Below, piece after piece: positions 55,811-64,000 of a stretch of 64,000 bases of DNA. The DNA comes from Phenylobacterium sp. (lineage in GTDB: Bacteria; Pseudomonadota; Alphaproteobacteria; Caulobacterales; Caulobacteraceae): the NCBI RefSeq assembly GCF_016793285.1, contig NZ_JAEUMO010000064.1, positions 1 to 64,000 on the forward strand. Direction: 5' to 3'. The position numbers and the translations under genes were made by a program. Positions within the stretch are counted from its first letter, which is position 1; every line of letters starts with the position of its first letter. The notes beneath the pieces are model-generated. The model was not told where the DNA came from. It worked only from the letters and a program-made list of their open reading frames with translations, and searched no databases.

Positions 55811-56803
55811 TCAGACGTTCAGCGCCTGGTCGGTGGCCCGCACCAGGGCGTCGACGATACCCGGCTCGGTCGAAGCGTGGCCGGCGTCCCAGACCACCTC
55901 GAACCGCGCGGCCGGCCAGGCCTGCCTCAGCCTCCAGGCGCTCTCCATCGGCGTCACCACGTCGAAGCGGCCCTGGACGATCCAGCCGGGGATGCGGGCG
56001 ATGCGGTGGATGTTCTCCAGGATCCAGTTCGGGCTGTCGAAGAAGCCGCCGTTGGCGAAGAAGTGGCATTCGATCCGCGCGAACGCGATCGCGAAGTCGA
56101 TCTCGTTGAACTTCGAGGGCCTGGCCTCCGGCCCCCGGATCGAGATGGTGTCGCCCTCCCACTGGCTCCAGGCGGCCGCCGCCTCGGCCTGCACGCGCCG
56201 GTCGGGATGGGTGAGGCGCTTGTGGTAGGCGGCGATCATGTCGCCGCGCTCGGCCGGCGGGATCGGGGCGCAGAAGCGGGCCCAGGCGTCGGGGAACAGG
56301 AACGAGGCGCCGTCCTGGTAGAACCAGCGCAGCTCGCGCTCGGTCAGCAGGAAGATGCCGCGCAGGACGAGGCCGGTGACCCGCTCCGGATGGCGGATCG
56401 CGTAGGCCAGCGCCAGGGTGGAGCCCCACGAGCCGCCGAACACGGCCCATTTCTCGACGCCCAGGTGTTCGCGCAGCCGCTCGATGTCGTCGATCAGGCT
56501 CCAGGTGGTGTTGTCGTCCAGGCTGGCGTTGGGCCGGCTCCTGCCGCAGCCGCGCTGGTCGAACAGCGCCATCCGCCATTTCGCCGGGTCGAAGAACCGC
56601 CGCATCGTCGGGTTGATCGCCCCGCCCGGGCCGCCGTGCAGGATCACGCAGGGTTTGCCGCCGGGATTGCCGCATTCCTCGTAGAACACCTCGTGCGGGC
56701 CGCCGGTCGACAGGTAGCCGCTGGCGAACGGTTCGTTGTCGGGAAACAGGCCGCGCCGGTGCTGCGTGCCGGCCACGGCGGGCGGCGGGGTGTTTCTTTC
56801 CAT
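55811..56803 (-). CDS. pip: Proline iminopeptidase
   Basis: 330 aa from ATG 56803 (MERNTPPPAVAGTQ). S33-family alpha/beta hydrolase removing N-terminal proline. LHGGPGGAINPTMRRFFDP (oxyanion region), FDQRGCGRSRPNA, nucleophile Ser125 in GGSWGSTLAL, Asp in IVQGRFDVVTP and His in VWDAGHAST are all present. The open frame further upstream runs into the next gene and is rejected. Part of a minus-strand run with the hydrolase at 56812. Confidence 0.94.
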   Translation of the reverse strand: MERNTPPPAVAGTQHRRGLFPDNEPFASGYLSTGGPHEVFYEECGNPGGKPCVILHGGPGGAINPTMRRFFDPAKWRMALFDQRGCGRSRPNASLDDNTTWSLIDDIERLREHLGVEKWAVFGGSWGSTLALAYAIRHPERVTGLVLRGIFLLTERELRWFYQDGASFLFPDAWARFCAPIPPAERGDMIAAYHKRLTHPDRRVQAEAAAAWSQWEGDTISIRGPEARPSKFNEIDFAIAFARIECHFFANGGFFDSPNWILENIHRIARIPGWIVQGRFDVVTPMESAWRLRQAWPAARFEVVWDAGHASTEPGIVDALVRATDQALNV

Positions 56804-56811
56804 GCGCCCTT

Positions 56812-57795
56812 CTACTTCGGGAAGCGCCTGTCCAGCCAGTCCAGCATCAGGCGGTTCACTTCGTCCGGCTTCTCCTGCTGTGTCCAGTGGCCGGAGCCCT
56901 TCACCAGTTTGGTCTCCAGGTCGCCGATGAAGGCGGGCATGTGCTCGGCGGCGGACGGCGGCAGCACCGCGTCCAGCTCCGCCGTGATCATCAGGCAGGG
57001 AATGCCGTCGATCCGGCCGGGCAGCGTCGCCGACCGCTCCCAGTTGCGGGTGAAGTTCCGATACCAGCTCACCGGGCCGAAGAAGCCGCCGTCGCGGAAG
57101 GCGTCGGCGAAGACCGCCAGCTCGTCGGGGCTGAGCAGCCGCTCGCGCGCGTCGGACGACGGGTCCCACATCTTCAGCAGGTCGCGGAAGGCGAAGGTCG
57201 ATCCCGAGGCGGACGGCGGCGGGTCCGCCGGCGCGGCGGCGGGTTTGCGCATGAAGAAGTCCATGGTCCACGTCGTATCCGCGCCGAGCACGGCCTCGGG
57301 CTCGTCGGGGTTCTGGAACCAGACGATGTACATGTCGGGGCCGAAGCGGGCCCGCATTCCGGCGATCGGGTCGGACGGCCCGCGCGGCATGAAGGGCGTG
57401 TTGAGGCCGATGACGCCCGCCACCCGCCCGGGGTGGATCAGCGGCATCTGCCAGACCACCAGGCCGCCCCAGTCGTGGCCGCAGAAGACCGCCTTCTCGA
57501 CGCCCAGGTGGTCGAGCAGGGCCGCCATGTCGCCGGTCAGGTGGTCGATGTCGTAATCCGGCACCTTCCCGGGCTTGCCGGACAGGCCGTAGCCGCGCTG
57601 GTCCGGCGCGATCACCCAGCGGCCGGCGTCGCCCAGCGCCTTGATCTGATGCCGCCACGAGAACGCCAACTCGGGGAAGCCGTGGCTGAGGACGATCGGC
57701 ACGCCCTCGCGAGGGCCGGCCTCGTAGTAGCCGATCTCCACACCGTTCAGGCGCGCCCGCTTTGGCGGCGGCATCATCGTCTCGAGCGCACCCAT
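56812..57795 (-). CDS. Epoxide hydrolase-like alpha/beta hydrolase
   Basis: 327 aa from ATG 57795, preceded by GGAGGG six bases away; an in-frame GTG/ATG further up is not needed. LSHGFPELAFSWRHQ (HGFP oxyanion), APDQRGYGLSGKP, nucleophile Asp108 in GHDWGG and His303 in KGSGHWTQQEKP match soluble epoxide hydrolases. A haloalkane dehalogenase-like role is possible. Divergent from the MFS gene at 57861. Confidence 0.87.
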   Translation of the reverse strand: MGALETMMPPPKRARLNGVEIGYYEAGPREGVPIVLSHGFPELAFSWRHQIKALGDAGRWVIAPDQRGYGLSGKPGKVPDYDIDHLTGDMAALLDHLGVEKAVFCGHDWGGLVVWQMPLIHPGRVAGVIGLNTPFMPRGPSDPIAGMRARFGPDMYIVWFQNPDEPEAVLGADTTWTMDFFMRKPAAAPADPPPSASGSTFAFRDLLKMWDPSSDARERLLSPDELAVFADAFRDGGFFGPVSWYRNFTRNWERSATLPGRIDGIPCLMITAELDAVLPPSAAEHMPAFIGDLETKLVKGSGHWTQQEKPDEVNRLMLDWLDRRFPK

Positions 57796-57860
57796 CCCCG
57801 TCCCTCCGAGCTTTTCTAGGTTTCCCACATCCCGACTTAGCCAGTAAGCGCATAGGCGCC

Positions 57861-59084
57861 GTGACGTCCGCCAACGAGTCTCCCGCCGAAGCGCAGCGCC
57901 AGCCGCCGCCCACGCCGTGGGGCCTCGTCGTCCTCCTGGGTTCGCTGACGGCCATGGGGCCGCTGGCCATCGACATGTACCTGCCCAGCTTGCCGGCCAT
58001 CGCCGCGGGGCTGAAGGCCGATCCCTCGCAGGCGCAGGCGACGGTCGCCGCCTTCCTCGCCGGCATGGCCGTGGGCCAGCCGTTCTACGGCCCCTGGTCC
58101 GACCGGACCGGCCGGCGCGCCCCGATCGTCCTGGGCGTGGCGATCTTCATCGTCGCCTCGGCCGCCTGCGCGATGGCGACGTCGATGGAGATGCTGCTGG
58201 CGGCGCGCTTCGCGCAGGCGCTGGGCGCCTGTTCGGGCGGCGTGGTCGCGCGCGCCGTGATCCGCGACCGCTTCGACCACACCGAAACCGCCCGGATGCT
58301 CAGCCTGATGATGCTCATCATGGGGCTGGCGCCGATCCTCGCGCCCATCCTGGGCAGCGTGCTGCTCGGCTTCGGCGGCTGGCAATCCAACTTCTGGTTC
58401 ATGACCGCCGTCGGCGTGGCGCTGCTGGCGGCCGCCGTCTTCCGGATGCCGGAGTCCCGCTCGGAGGCGACCGCCCTGCAGGCGTCCCGGGAGAACCCGC
58501 TGCAGTCCTACGCCGCGCTGCTGAAGCAACCGCGGCTGATCGGCTATGCGCTGGCCGGCGCGCTGAACGGCGCGACGCTCTTCACCTACATTTCCACCTC
58601 GCCGGGCCTGATCATGGGCGCCTACGGCCACTCGCCGGGGGTCTATCCCTGGATCTTCGGCGCCAACGCCCTGGGCGTGATCGGGGCGGGGCAGGTGAAC
58701 CGCGTGGTCCTGCGCTACACGACGCCGGATGCGGTCCTGCGTCGCGCGAGCCTCGTCGCGGTGGGGTTCGCGGTGGCCATGACCCTCGCCGCGCTCAGCG
58801 GGGTGGGCGGGCAGTGGACCGTGCTGCCGCTGCTCTTCCTGCTGCTCTCCAGCTACGGCTTCATGCAGGGCAACACCATGGCGGGCGCGCTCAACGTGGA
58901 CCCGCTCCGGGCCGGCGCGATCTCGGCGCTGATGGGCACGCTGTCGTTCGCCACCGGCGCGGTCGCCTCGGGCCTCGCGGCGGCGCTGCACGACGGCTCG
59001 GCCCGCTCGATGGCCCTGGTGATGCTGGTGGCGCTGCTGGGCTCGGCGGCCAGCCTGCGGCTGCTGGCGCTGCGTCAGCCCTAG
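57861..59084 (+). CDS. Bcr/CflA-family multidrug efflux MFS transporter
   Basis: 407 aa from GTG 57861. Twelve hydrophobic helices; MGPLAIDMYLPSLPAI, GQPFYGPWSDRTGRRAPIVLG (motif A) and LGACSGGVVARAVIRDRFD (motif C-like) are diagnostic of the Bcr/CflA subfamily (bicyclomycin, chloramphenicol, sulphathiazole exporters). The start is not certain since the ribosome site is weak. Inner membrane. Confidence 0.88.
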   Translation: MTSANESPAEAQRQPPPTPWGLVVLLGSLTAMGPLAIDMYLPSLPAIAAGLKADPSQAQATVAAFLAGMAVGQPFYGPWSDRTGRRAPIVLGVAIFIVASAACAMATSMEMLLAARFAQALGACSGGVVARAVIRDRFDHTETARMLSLMMLIMGLAPILAPILGSVLLGFGGWQSNFWFMTAVGVALLAAAVFRMPESRSEATALQASRENPLQSYAALLKQPRLIGYALAGALNGATLFTYISTSPGLIMGAYGHSPGVYPWIFGANALGVIGAGQVNRVVLRYTTPDAVLRRASLVAVGFAVAMTLAALSGVGGQWTVLPLLFLLLSSYGFMQGNTMAGALNVDPLRAGAISALMGTLSFATGAVASGLAAALHDGSARSMALVMLVALLGSAASLRLLALRQP

Positions 59085-59112
59085 GACGTCGCCGCGCGGG
59101 AGGCGCGGCGTG

Positions 59113-59487
59113 CTAGGGGTCCACCCCGCGCGCCGCCCAGGCCAGGGTCGCCCAGCCGGCCAGGAACAGGAGACCGCCGACGGGCGTGACCATCCCGATC
59201 CACCGCGGCGCGCCCAGCGCCAGGGCGTAGAGCGAGCCCGAGAACAGCACCACGCCCGACAGGAAGAACCCCGGCGCGAACCGCGCCCGCCGCGCGCCCA
59301 CCTGCATGAAGGTGGCGCTCGCGAACGTGGCCATCGAGTGCATGAATCCGTAGTTCGCCCCAGTCCGCAGCAGGTCCGCCGAGCGCGGGTCCTGTACCCC
59401 GTGCGCCGCGAACGCCCCCACCGCCACGGCTACGAAGCCGCCGAGGGCGCCCAGCGTCATCCAGTTCCGCCGTGTCCAGAACCCCAT
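59113..59487 (-). CDS. DUF423 membrane protein
   Basis: 124 aa from ATG 59487, which overlaps the amidase stop (TGATG). Four hydrophobic segments; GALGGFVAVAVGAFAAHGVQD, YGFMHSMATF and FSGSLYALALGAPRWIGMVTPVGGLLFLAGW are the DUF423 (YwdK-like) signature. Function unknown for the family. Confidence 0.9.
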   Translation of the reverse strand: MGFWTRRNWMTLGALGGFVAVAVGAFAAHGVQDPRSADLLRTGANYGFMHSMATFASATFMQVGARRARFAPGFFLSGVVLFSGSLYALALGAPRWIGMVTPVGGLLFLAGWATLAWAARGVDP

Positions 59488-60908
59488 CAGCCCCACACCT
59501 GCGGGCGCCGGCCGGCCCAGGGGGCCTCCTTCTCGAGCTGCGCGGCGAGCCGGAAGAGGGTGGCTTCATCGGCGTAGCGGGCGGTGAACATCATGCCGAC
59601 GGGGAGGCCGTTCGCGTCCGTCTCCAGCGGCAGGCTCATCGAGGGCTGGCCGGAGTAGTTGAACGGCGGCGTGAAGGGGAAGACGCGGCCCTGCCGGCGG
59701 TTCACCTCCTTGGGCTCCAGGTTCACCGGGTCGATGTGGCCGATCCGCGGCAGCGGCGTGCCCAGCACCGGCGTCAGGTAGACGTCGACGTCCTCGAAGA
59801 AGCCCAGCACCTGGCGCACCAGCATCCGGGTGTCCTGCAGCGAACGCATCACGTCGGCGCCGGTCTGGCGGCGGCCGGCCTTCAGCGAGGCCCAGGTCAG
59901 CGGCTCCAGCTCGTCCGGCTCGGGCTCGCGGCCCACCTCGTCGATCAGGCGCTGCATGCCGGCCGCGAAGTTCGCCGCCGCCGCCGCGCCACGCGAGGCG
60001 TAGAGGGCGCGGTAGTCGACGCCCAGGCCCTTCTCGACCACGTCGTGGCCCAGGCCCTTCAGCAGCGCCGCGGTGCGTTCCAGGGCGGCCTGGATCTCGG
60101 GGTCGATCGGCCGGCCCGACGGCGTCTCCGACGACCAGGCGATCCTGAGCTTGCCGGGACTGCGCGCGATCTCCTCGACGTAGGGCCGCTCCTTCGGCGG
60201 GGCCGGGTAGGGCGAGGCCGGCTCGGGCACGCCGGTCACGTCCAGCATCGCGGCGCTGTCGCGCACAGTGCGCGTGACCACGTGATCCACCACGTTGCCC
60301 ATCGTGTAGTCGTAGCCGTCGGGCAGGTTCGGGTTGCGGTCGCGGGTGACCTTCAGGCCGACCAGGCCGCAGCACGCCGCCGGGATGCGGATCGAGCCCA
60401 GGCCGTCGCTCGCATGCGCCAGCGGCACGATGCCCGCCGCCACCGCGCTCGCCGATCCGCCCGAAGAGCCGCCGGCGATGTGGTCCGGGTTCCAGGGGTT
60501 GCGGCACGGTCCGAGCCGCGCGCTCTCGGTCGTGCCGGTGATGCCGTACTCGGGCGTGTTGGTCTTGCCGAGCGGGATGATCCCCGAGCTGCGGTAGCGC
60601 CGCATCAGTCCGGTGTCCTCGGCGTCGACCAGGTTGCCGAACCGGCTGCCGTGGCTGCGCGGCCATCCGGCGACCGAGATGCCCAGGTCCTTGATCAGGA
60701 ACGGAACGCCGGTGAAGGGGCCGTCGGGCAGGGGGCCCCGGGCCTGCTTGCGCGCATCCTCGTAGCCTTCGTAGACGATGGCGTTCAGGGTCGGGTTGTG
60801 GCGCTCGGCCCGCGCGATCGCGGCCTCAACCAGCTCGGCGGGCGTGACCTGCCCGGTCTTCACCAGCTCGGCCAGGCCCAGGCCGTCATAGTTCGAGTAG
60901 TCGTCCAT
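59487..60908 (-). CDS. Amidase signature-family hydrolase
   Basis: 473 aa from ATG 60908. Ser-cisSer-Lys triad: Lys73 (PFLIKDLG), Ser148 (AGGSSGGSASA) and nucleophile Ser172 (SDGLGSIRIPAACCG). Similar to 6-aminohexanoate-cyclic-dimer hydrolase-like and other broad amidases rather than GatA, since no gatB/C are near. Its start overlaps the aminotransferase stop (TGATG), so the two are translationally coupled and may act on the same compound. Confidence 0.9.
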   Translation of the reverse strand: MDDYSNYDGLGLAELVKTGQVTPAELVEAAIARAERHNPTLNAIVYEGYEDARKQARGPLPDGPFTGVPFLIKDLGISVAGWPRSHGSRFGNLVDAEDTGLMRRYRSSGIIPLGKTNTPEYGITGTTESARLGPCRNPWNPDHIAGGSSGGSASAVAAGIVPLAHASDGLGSIRIPAACCGLVGLKVTRDRNPNLPDGYDYTMGNVVDHVVTRTVRDSAAMLDVTGVPEPASPYPAPPKERPYVEEIARSPGKLRIAWSSETPSGRPIDPEIQAALERTAALLKGLGHDVVEKGLGVDYRALYASRGAAAAANFAAGMQRLIDEVGREPEPDELEPLTWASLKAGRRQTGADVMRSLQDTRMLVRQVLGFFEDVDVYLTPVLGTPLPRIGHIDPVNLEPKEVNRRQGRVFPFTPPFNYSGQPSMSLPLETDANGLPVGMMFTARYADEATLFRLAAQLEKEAPWAGRRPQVWG

Positions 60909-62185
60909 CAGCGGGCTCCGGCGGTGAGAAAGGCCATCTTCTCGACAGGGGTGAGGTCGCGAACCTGCTGCTTCAAGGCGCCGAATGCGCCCTCGGCGGC
61001 GTCCAGCGCGCCGTCGATGTCGGCTTCCGTCATGGCCGCACACAGGAACATGTTGTGCCAGGGATGCACGTAGACGCCGCGGTTCAGCATCTCGGACGAG
61101 AAACAGAAGCCCTTGCGCAGGTCCGGGTCGTCGTCGAACAGGAACAGCGGCATGACGCCGGGTCCCGTCTGGCGGAAGCCGAAGCCCGCCGCCCTGGCTC
61201 GCTGGGCAAGGCCGCTCCGCAGGCGCTCGCCCAGGCCCGTGATCCGCTCCAGGTAGTCGGTCTCGCGGATGAGCCGCAGCGTCTCCAGCGCCGCCGCCAT
61301 GGTCGCCGCCTGGTACCAGAACGACCCGGTGACGTAGATCGAGCTCGCCGCCTTCCGCGCCTTGTCGTTCCCCAGCATCACCGACAGCGGGTGCCCGTTG
61401 GCCACGCACTTGCCCCATGACGACAGGTCCGGCCGCACGCCCAGCCGCTCCCACGAGCAGTCGCGCGAGAGGCGGAAGCCCGCCCGCACCTCGTCCACCA
61501 CCAGCAGCGCGCCGGTGGCGTCGGCCAGCTCGCGCGCGCGGCGCGCATAGGCGGGGTCCGGGTCGGCCTGGTCGATGAAGGCGTCGTGCTTGAAGGGTGC
61601 GGCGAAGATCGCGGCGAGGTCGTCGCCCGCCTCGGCCACGGCCGCCTCCAGGCTGGCCACGTCGTTGTAGTCGTAGAGGATCTGGTGGGCCCGGTCGCTC
61701 TCGATGACCCCCGACGGCCGCGGCACGCACCAAGGCGCCGCTCCGTGATAGGCGCCCTTGGCCCGCACCACCGTCCGGCGCTTCGTGTGCGCCCGAGCGG
61801 TGGTCAGCGCCATGGTCGTGGCGTCCGTCCCGTTCTTGCAGAAGATCGCCCAGTCGGCGTGGCTGACCATGGAGACCAGCGCCTCGGCCAGCTCCACCAT
61901 CAGCCCCGTCGGTCCCGTCAGCGTGTCGCCCAGCCCGAGCTGCCGCACGAAGGCCGCGTCGATCTCGGGGTTGGCGTAGCCGAACAGGTTCGGCCCGTAG
62001 GCGCACATGAAGTCGAGGTAGCGGTTGCCGTCGGCGTCCCAGATGTGGGCGCCTTCGCCGCGCTGGAAGAACTGCGGATAGTCGTCGGGCAGCAGGCCCA
62101 CCGCCTGGTGGCCGAACATCCCGCCCGGGATCACCGCAGCGGCGCGCTCGCGCAGTTCCCGGTCGCGGCTGTTGGCGCGGCTCAT
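60908..62185 (-). CDS. Class III aminotransferase (glutamate-1-semialdehyde aminomutase-like)
   Basis: 425 aa. GEGAHIWDADGNRYLDFMCAYGPNLFGY, CKNGTDATTMALTTARAHT, LLVVDEVRAGFR (231-238) and the PLP lysine Lys259 in SSWGKCVANGHPLS. Resembles HemL-like enzymes but heme synthesis is not implied: the neighbours are an amidase and DUF423, and such HemL-like proteins often serve secondary amine metabolism. First gene of the three-gene minus-strand operon. Confidence 0.88.
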   Translation of the reverse strand: MSRANSRDRELRERAAAVIPGGMFGHQAVGLLPDDYPQFFQRGEGAHIWDADGNRYLDFMCAYGPNLFGYANPEIDAAFVRQLGLGDTLTGPTGLMVELAEALVSMVSHADWAIFCKNGTDATTMALTTARAHTKRRTVVRAKGAYHGAAPWCVPRPSGVIESDRAHQILYDYNDVASLEAAVAEAGDDLAAIFAAPFKHDAFIDQADPDPAYARRARELADATGALLVVDEVRAGFRLSRDCSWERLGVRPDLSSWGKCVANGHPLSVMLGNDKARKAASSIYVTGSFWYQAATMAAALETLRLIRETDYLERITGLGERLRSGLAQRARAAGFGFRQTGPGVMPLFLFDDDPDLRKGFCFSSEMLNRGVYVHPWHNMFLCAAMTEADIDGALDAAEGAFGALKQQVRDLTPVEKMAFLTAGAR

Positions 62186-62236
62186 GACGGCCTCCCTGAT
62201 CGCTGTTCAGGCACCTTACCGCTTCTCCCCCGTCAC

Positions 62237-62256
62237 GGGAAAGGAAGGAGGGGCCG
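62237..62256. repeat. Dispersed intergenic repeat arm
   Basis: GGGAAAGGAAGG followed by aggggccgcg, preceded by a partial left arm (cttctccccc); shares its right arm with the inverted repeat at 16722-16752. Lies in the 95-base divergent gap before the MFS gene. Confidence 0.55.
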
Positions 62257-62280
62257 CGACTCCCTGTACGCCTCGCTCCC

Positions 62281-63447
62281 ATGTCCTTGCCGGTCCGCCT
62301 CGGGCTCTTCTATTCGGCGATCTTCGCCGGGACCGGCGCGAGTTCGCCGTACATGCCGGTGTGGTTCGCCGAGCGGGGGCTCAGCGGCGCGCAGATCGGG
62401 CTGATCCTGTCGCTGCCGATGCTGGCGCGGGCGTTCACCGCGCCGCTCCTGGCGGTCTGGGCCGACAGCTTCCGGCTTCGCCGCACCGCGCTGATCTTCA
62501 TGAGCCTGGGCGTCGCCGCCGCCTACGCCCTGATGGCGCTGCCGCTGGGCTTCGCGGGGTGGGCGGTGGTCTGGTTCGCCGCGTCGTCGGCCCTGTCGAC
62601 GGTCTCGCCGCTCACCGACGTGCTGGTGCTCAATCGCGCGCGGACCGACGGCTTCAATTACGGCTGGCCGCGCGGCATCGGCTCGGTCGCCTTCATCGTC
62701 GCCAACGTCACCCTGGGCGCGGTCCTCACCTGGGGCTCGCCCGAGCTGGTGCTGGTCTGGATCACGGCGGCCGCCTCGTTGACCGCGCTGGCCGCGCGCT
62801 ACCTGCTCCCGCCCGACCCGGTACACGAGGAGGGCGTCCTGCCCGGCCGCGCCGCCGACCGCTTCGCGGGCCTCGGCGACCTGCTGCGCGACCCGGCCTT
62901 CATGACCGCGGCGCTGGCCTGCGGCCTCATCCAGTCGGGCCACGCCTTCTACTACAGCTTCTCGACCCTCACCTGGAAGCAGCAGGGGATCCCGGAGAGC
63001 CTGACGGGCGTCCTCTGGGGCGTCGGCGTCGCGGCCGAGGTCGCGTTCCTGTGGTGGATGGAGCCGTGGCGCCGGCGCATCGGACCGCGGAACCTGCTGA
63101 TGCTGGGCGGCGTGGCTGCGCTCGTCCGCTGGACCGCCTACGCTTTCGCCCCGCCGCTGTGGCTGGTCTTCCTGCTGCAGGTCCTGCACGTCTTCAGCTA
63201 CGCGGCCACCTTCATCGCCTCGCTGCAACTGGTCGAACGCCTCTCGACGCCCCGCAACGCCTCGGCCGCGCAGGCGCTGAACTCGGCGCTCTCGGGCGGC
63301 GTGCTCGCCGGTGTCGCCACCATGGCCTCGGGTCCGCTCTTCGACCGCTACGGCGCGCAGGGCTACCTCCTGATGACCGCCATGTGCCTCGCCGGCCTCA
63401 TCGGCGCGGTCAGGCTCTACGGCGTGCGCCGGCTCGATCCCGCGTAG
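62281..63447 (+). CDS. MFS transporter, MFS_1-like/LacY-like group
   Basis: 388 aa from ATG 62281. Twelve hydrophobic helices. FYSAIFAGTGASSPYMPVWFAERGLSGAQIG is the typical start of the PF12832-type (nucleoside:H+/phenylpropionate permease-like) MFS group; a second-half ...SYAATFIASLQLVERLSTPRNASAAQALNSAL matches too. Substrate unknown. Divergent from the aminotransferase operon, so possibly functionally linked, but this is only positional. Confidence 0.85.
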   Translation: MSLPVRLGLFYSAIFAGTGASSPYMPVWFAERGLSGAQIGLILSLPMLARAFTAPLLAVWADSFRLRRTALIFMSLGVAAAYALMALPLGFAGWAVVWFAASSALSTVSPLTDVLVLNRARTDGFNYGWPRGIGSVAFIVANVTLGAVLTWGSPELVLVWITAAASLTALAARYLLPPDPVHEEGVLPGRAADRFAGLGDLLRDPAFMTAALACGLIQSGHAFYYSFSTLTWKQQGIPESLTGVLWGVGVAAEVAFLWWMEPWRRRIGPRNLLMLGGVAALVRWTAYAFAPPLWLVFLLQVLHVFSYAATFIASLQLVERLSTPRNASAAQALNSALSGGVLAGVATMASGPLFDRYGAQGYLLMTAMCLAGLIGAVRLYGVRRLDPA

Positions 63448-63536
63448 GCGACGCCCGCCGCGGTTCGACCATGCGGGCTTTCCGTGGAATCCGTGGTTCA
63501 ATCCAGCCGCGCGCGCGGCGCACCGGAGGAAGCGCC

Positions 63537-64000
63537 ATGGCCATCCCGAAGCTGTTCGGCTGCGTCTGCGGCCAGTTCCACAGCCCGGGCGAGGCGCTGG
63601 GCATGACGCCGGGCACGCAGGTCGCCGTGCCGATCCCGTTCTATGTGATCGACCACCCCGACGGCGTGGCGCTGTTCGACTGCGGCCTGCCGAACGGGAT
63701 GACCGACCGCGACGAGGCCTACCTGACCCGCCTGCGCGCCGGCGGTTCCGACGTGACCCTGACGGACGACGAGACCGTCGACGTCCACCTGAGGCGCCTC
63801 GACATCGACCCCGACCGCGTCCGCTACGTGGTCCTGAGCCACCTGCACTTCGACCACGCCGGCGGGCTGCACAACGTCCCCAACGCCAGGCTCGTGGTGC
63901 AGCGGCGCGAGTGGGAGGCCGGCTTCGACCGCGAGCTGGCGCACCGCTACTTCCTGCCCAGGCGCTACTTCGACCTCGGCCATCAGGTGCAGCTCGTGGA
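63537..64000 (+). CDS. Metallo-beta-lactamase-fold hydrolase (AHL lactonase-like), 3' end cut
   Basis: At least 154 aa, open to the end of the window. ATG 63537 with GGAGGA six bases upstream. LFGCVCGQFHSPGEALGM and VPIPFYVIDHPDGVALFDCGLP are typical of the AttM/AiiB-like lactonase group, and the metal site HLHFDH (His102, His104, Asp106, His107) is intact. Relatives open lactone rings such as acyl-homoserine lactones; substrate not provable here. Confidence 0.87.
   Translation, partial: MAIPKLFGCVCGQFHSPGEALGMTPGTQVAVPIPFYVIDHPDGVALFDCGLPNGMTDRDEAYLTRLRAGGSDVTLTDDETVDVHLRRLDIDPDRVRYVVLSHLHFDHAGGLHNVPNARLVVQRREWEAGFDRELAHRYFLPRRYFDLGHQVQLV

Noticed and set aside
59487..62282. A 931-codon minus-strand frame fusing amidase with sequence opposite the aminotransferase
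   Set aside because: Only the part from 60908 down carries amidase motifs; the rest is an out-of-frame reading of the aminotransferase gene.
63498..63983. Minus-strand frame at the window end
   Set aside because: It is antisense to the plus-strand metallo-beta-lactamase-fold gene, whose HLHFDH motif and ribosome site are clear.

Overview
The window is high-GC DNA (coding regions near 70% GC by eye) from an alphaproteobacterium, most likely Caulobacterales and possibly close to Phenylobacterium/Caulobacter. The evidence is the gene order ddl-ftsQ-ftsA ... ftsZ-lpxC-bamD-recN-ligA, the order mreB-mreC-mreD-PBP2-rodA, a full CtrA box with three GANTC (CcrM-type) sites upstream of ftsZ, and a TonB-dependent receptor. 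Genus is inference only. I saw no rRNA, tRNA or CRISPR.

Layout. 1-11443: division and envelope block: a truncated M28 peptidase, ddl, ftsQ, ftsA, then a two-gene interruption (TylF-type methyltransferase and a hydrolase-like protein), then ftsZ, a small ORF behind a terminator hairpin, lpxC, a flavin-fold protein and bamD. 11444-14966: an accessory island packed with REP-like palindromic repeats, one REP-associated tyrosine transposase (RAYT) gene, three small low-GC membrane-protein ORFs, and copied pieces of both flanking host genes (265 bp of bamD end, 57 bp of recN). 14967-20423: recN, ligA, TPR-methyltransferase. 20420-29301: mostly minus-strand housekeeping genes (M24 peptidase, prmA, corA, uvrD) with two GIY-YIG proteins. 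29374-31033: a small lipoprotein operon and an RHH regulator. 31146-36570: coq4, small conserved genes, M28 peptidase, aspartate aminotransferase, a TVP38-type membrane protein and a ParDE-like toxin-antitoxin pair. 36720-38443: leuA behind a leucine-rich leader peptide.

40545-46620 is a molybdenum-centred cluster. A TonB receptor-modE-secreted protein-MauG-like dihaem peroxidase operon diverges from modA-modB, with a 9+9 bp palindrome matching a ModE box between them; modC is not adjacent. 46870-54663 is the rod-shape operon, with PBP2 present as two tandem full-length paralogues of equal length. 54700-55358 is a VapBC pair under a near-perfect 29-bp palindrome. 55423-64000 holds two alpha/beta hydrolases, two MFS transporters, a coupled aminotransferase-amidase-DUF423 operon and a metallo-beta-lactamase-fold hydrolase cut by the window end.

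The points most worth following are the RAYT/REP island with its captured host-gene fragments, the PBP2 duplication, the Mo-regulated TonB receptor and MauG pair, the leuA leader, and the hairpin downstream of ftsZ that contains the next gene's Shine-Dalgarno.
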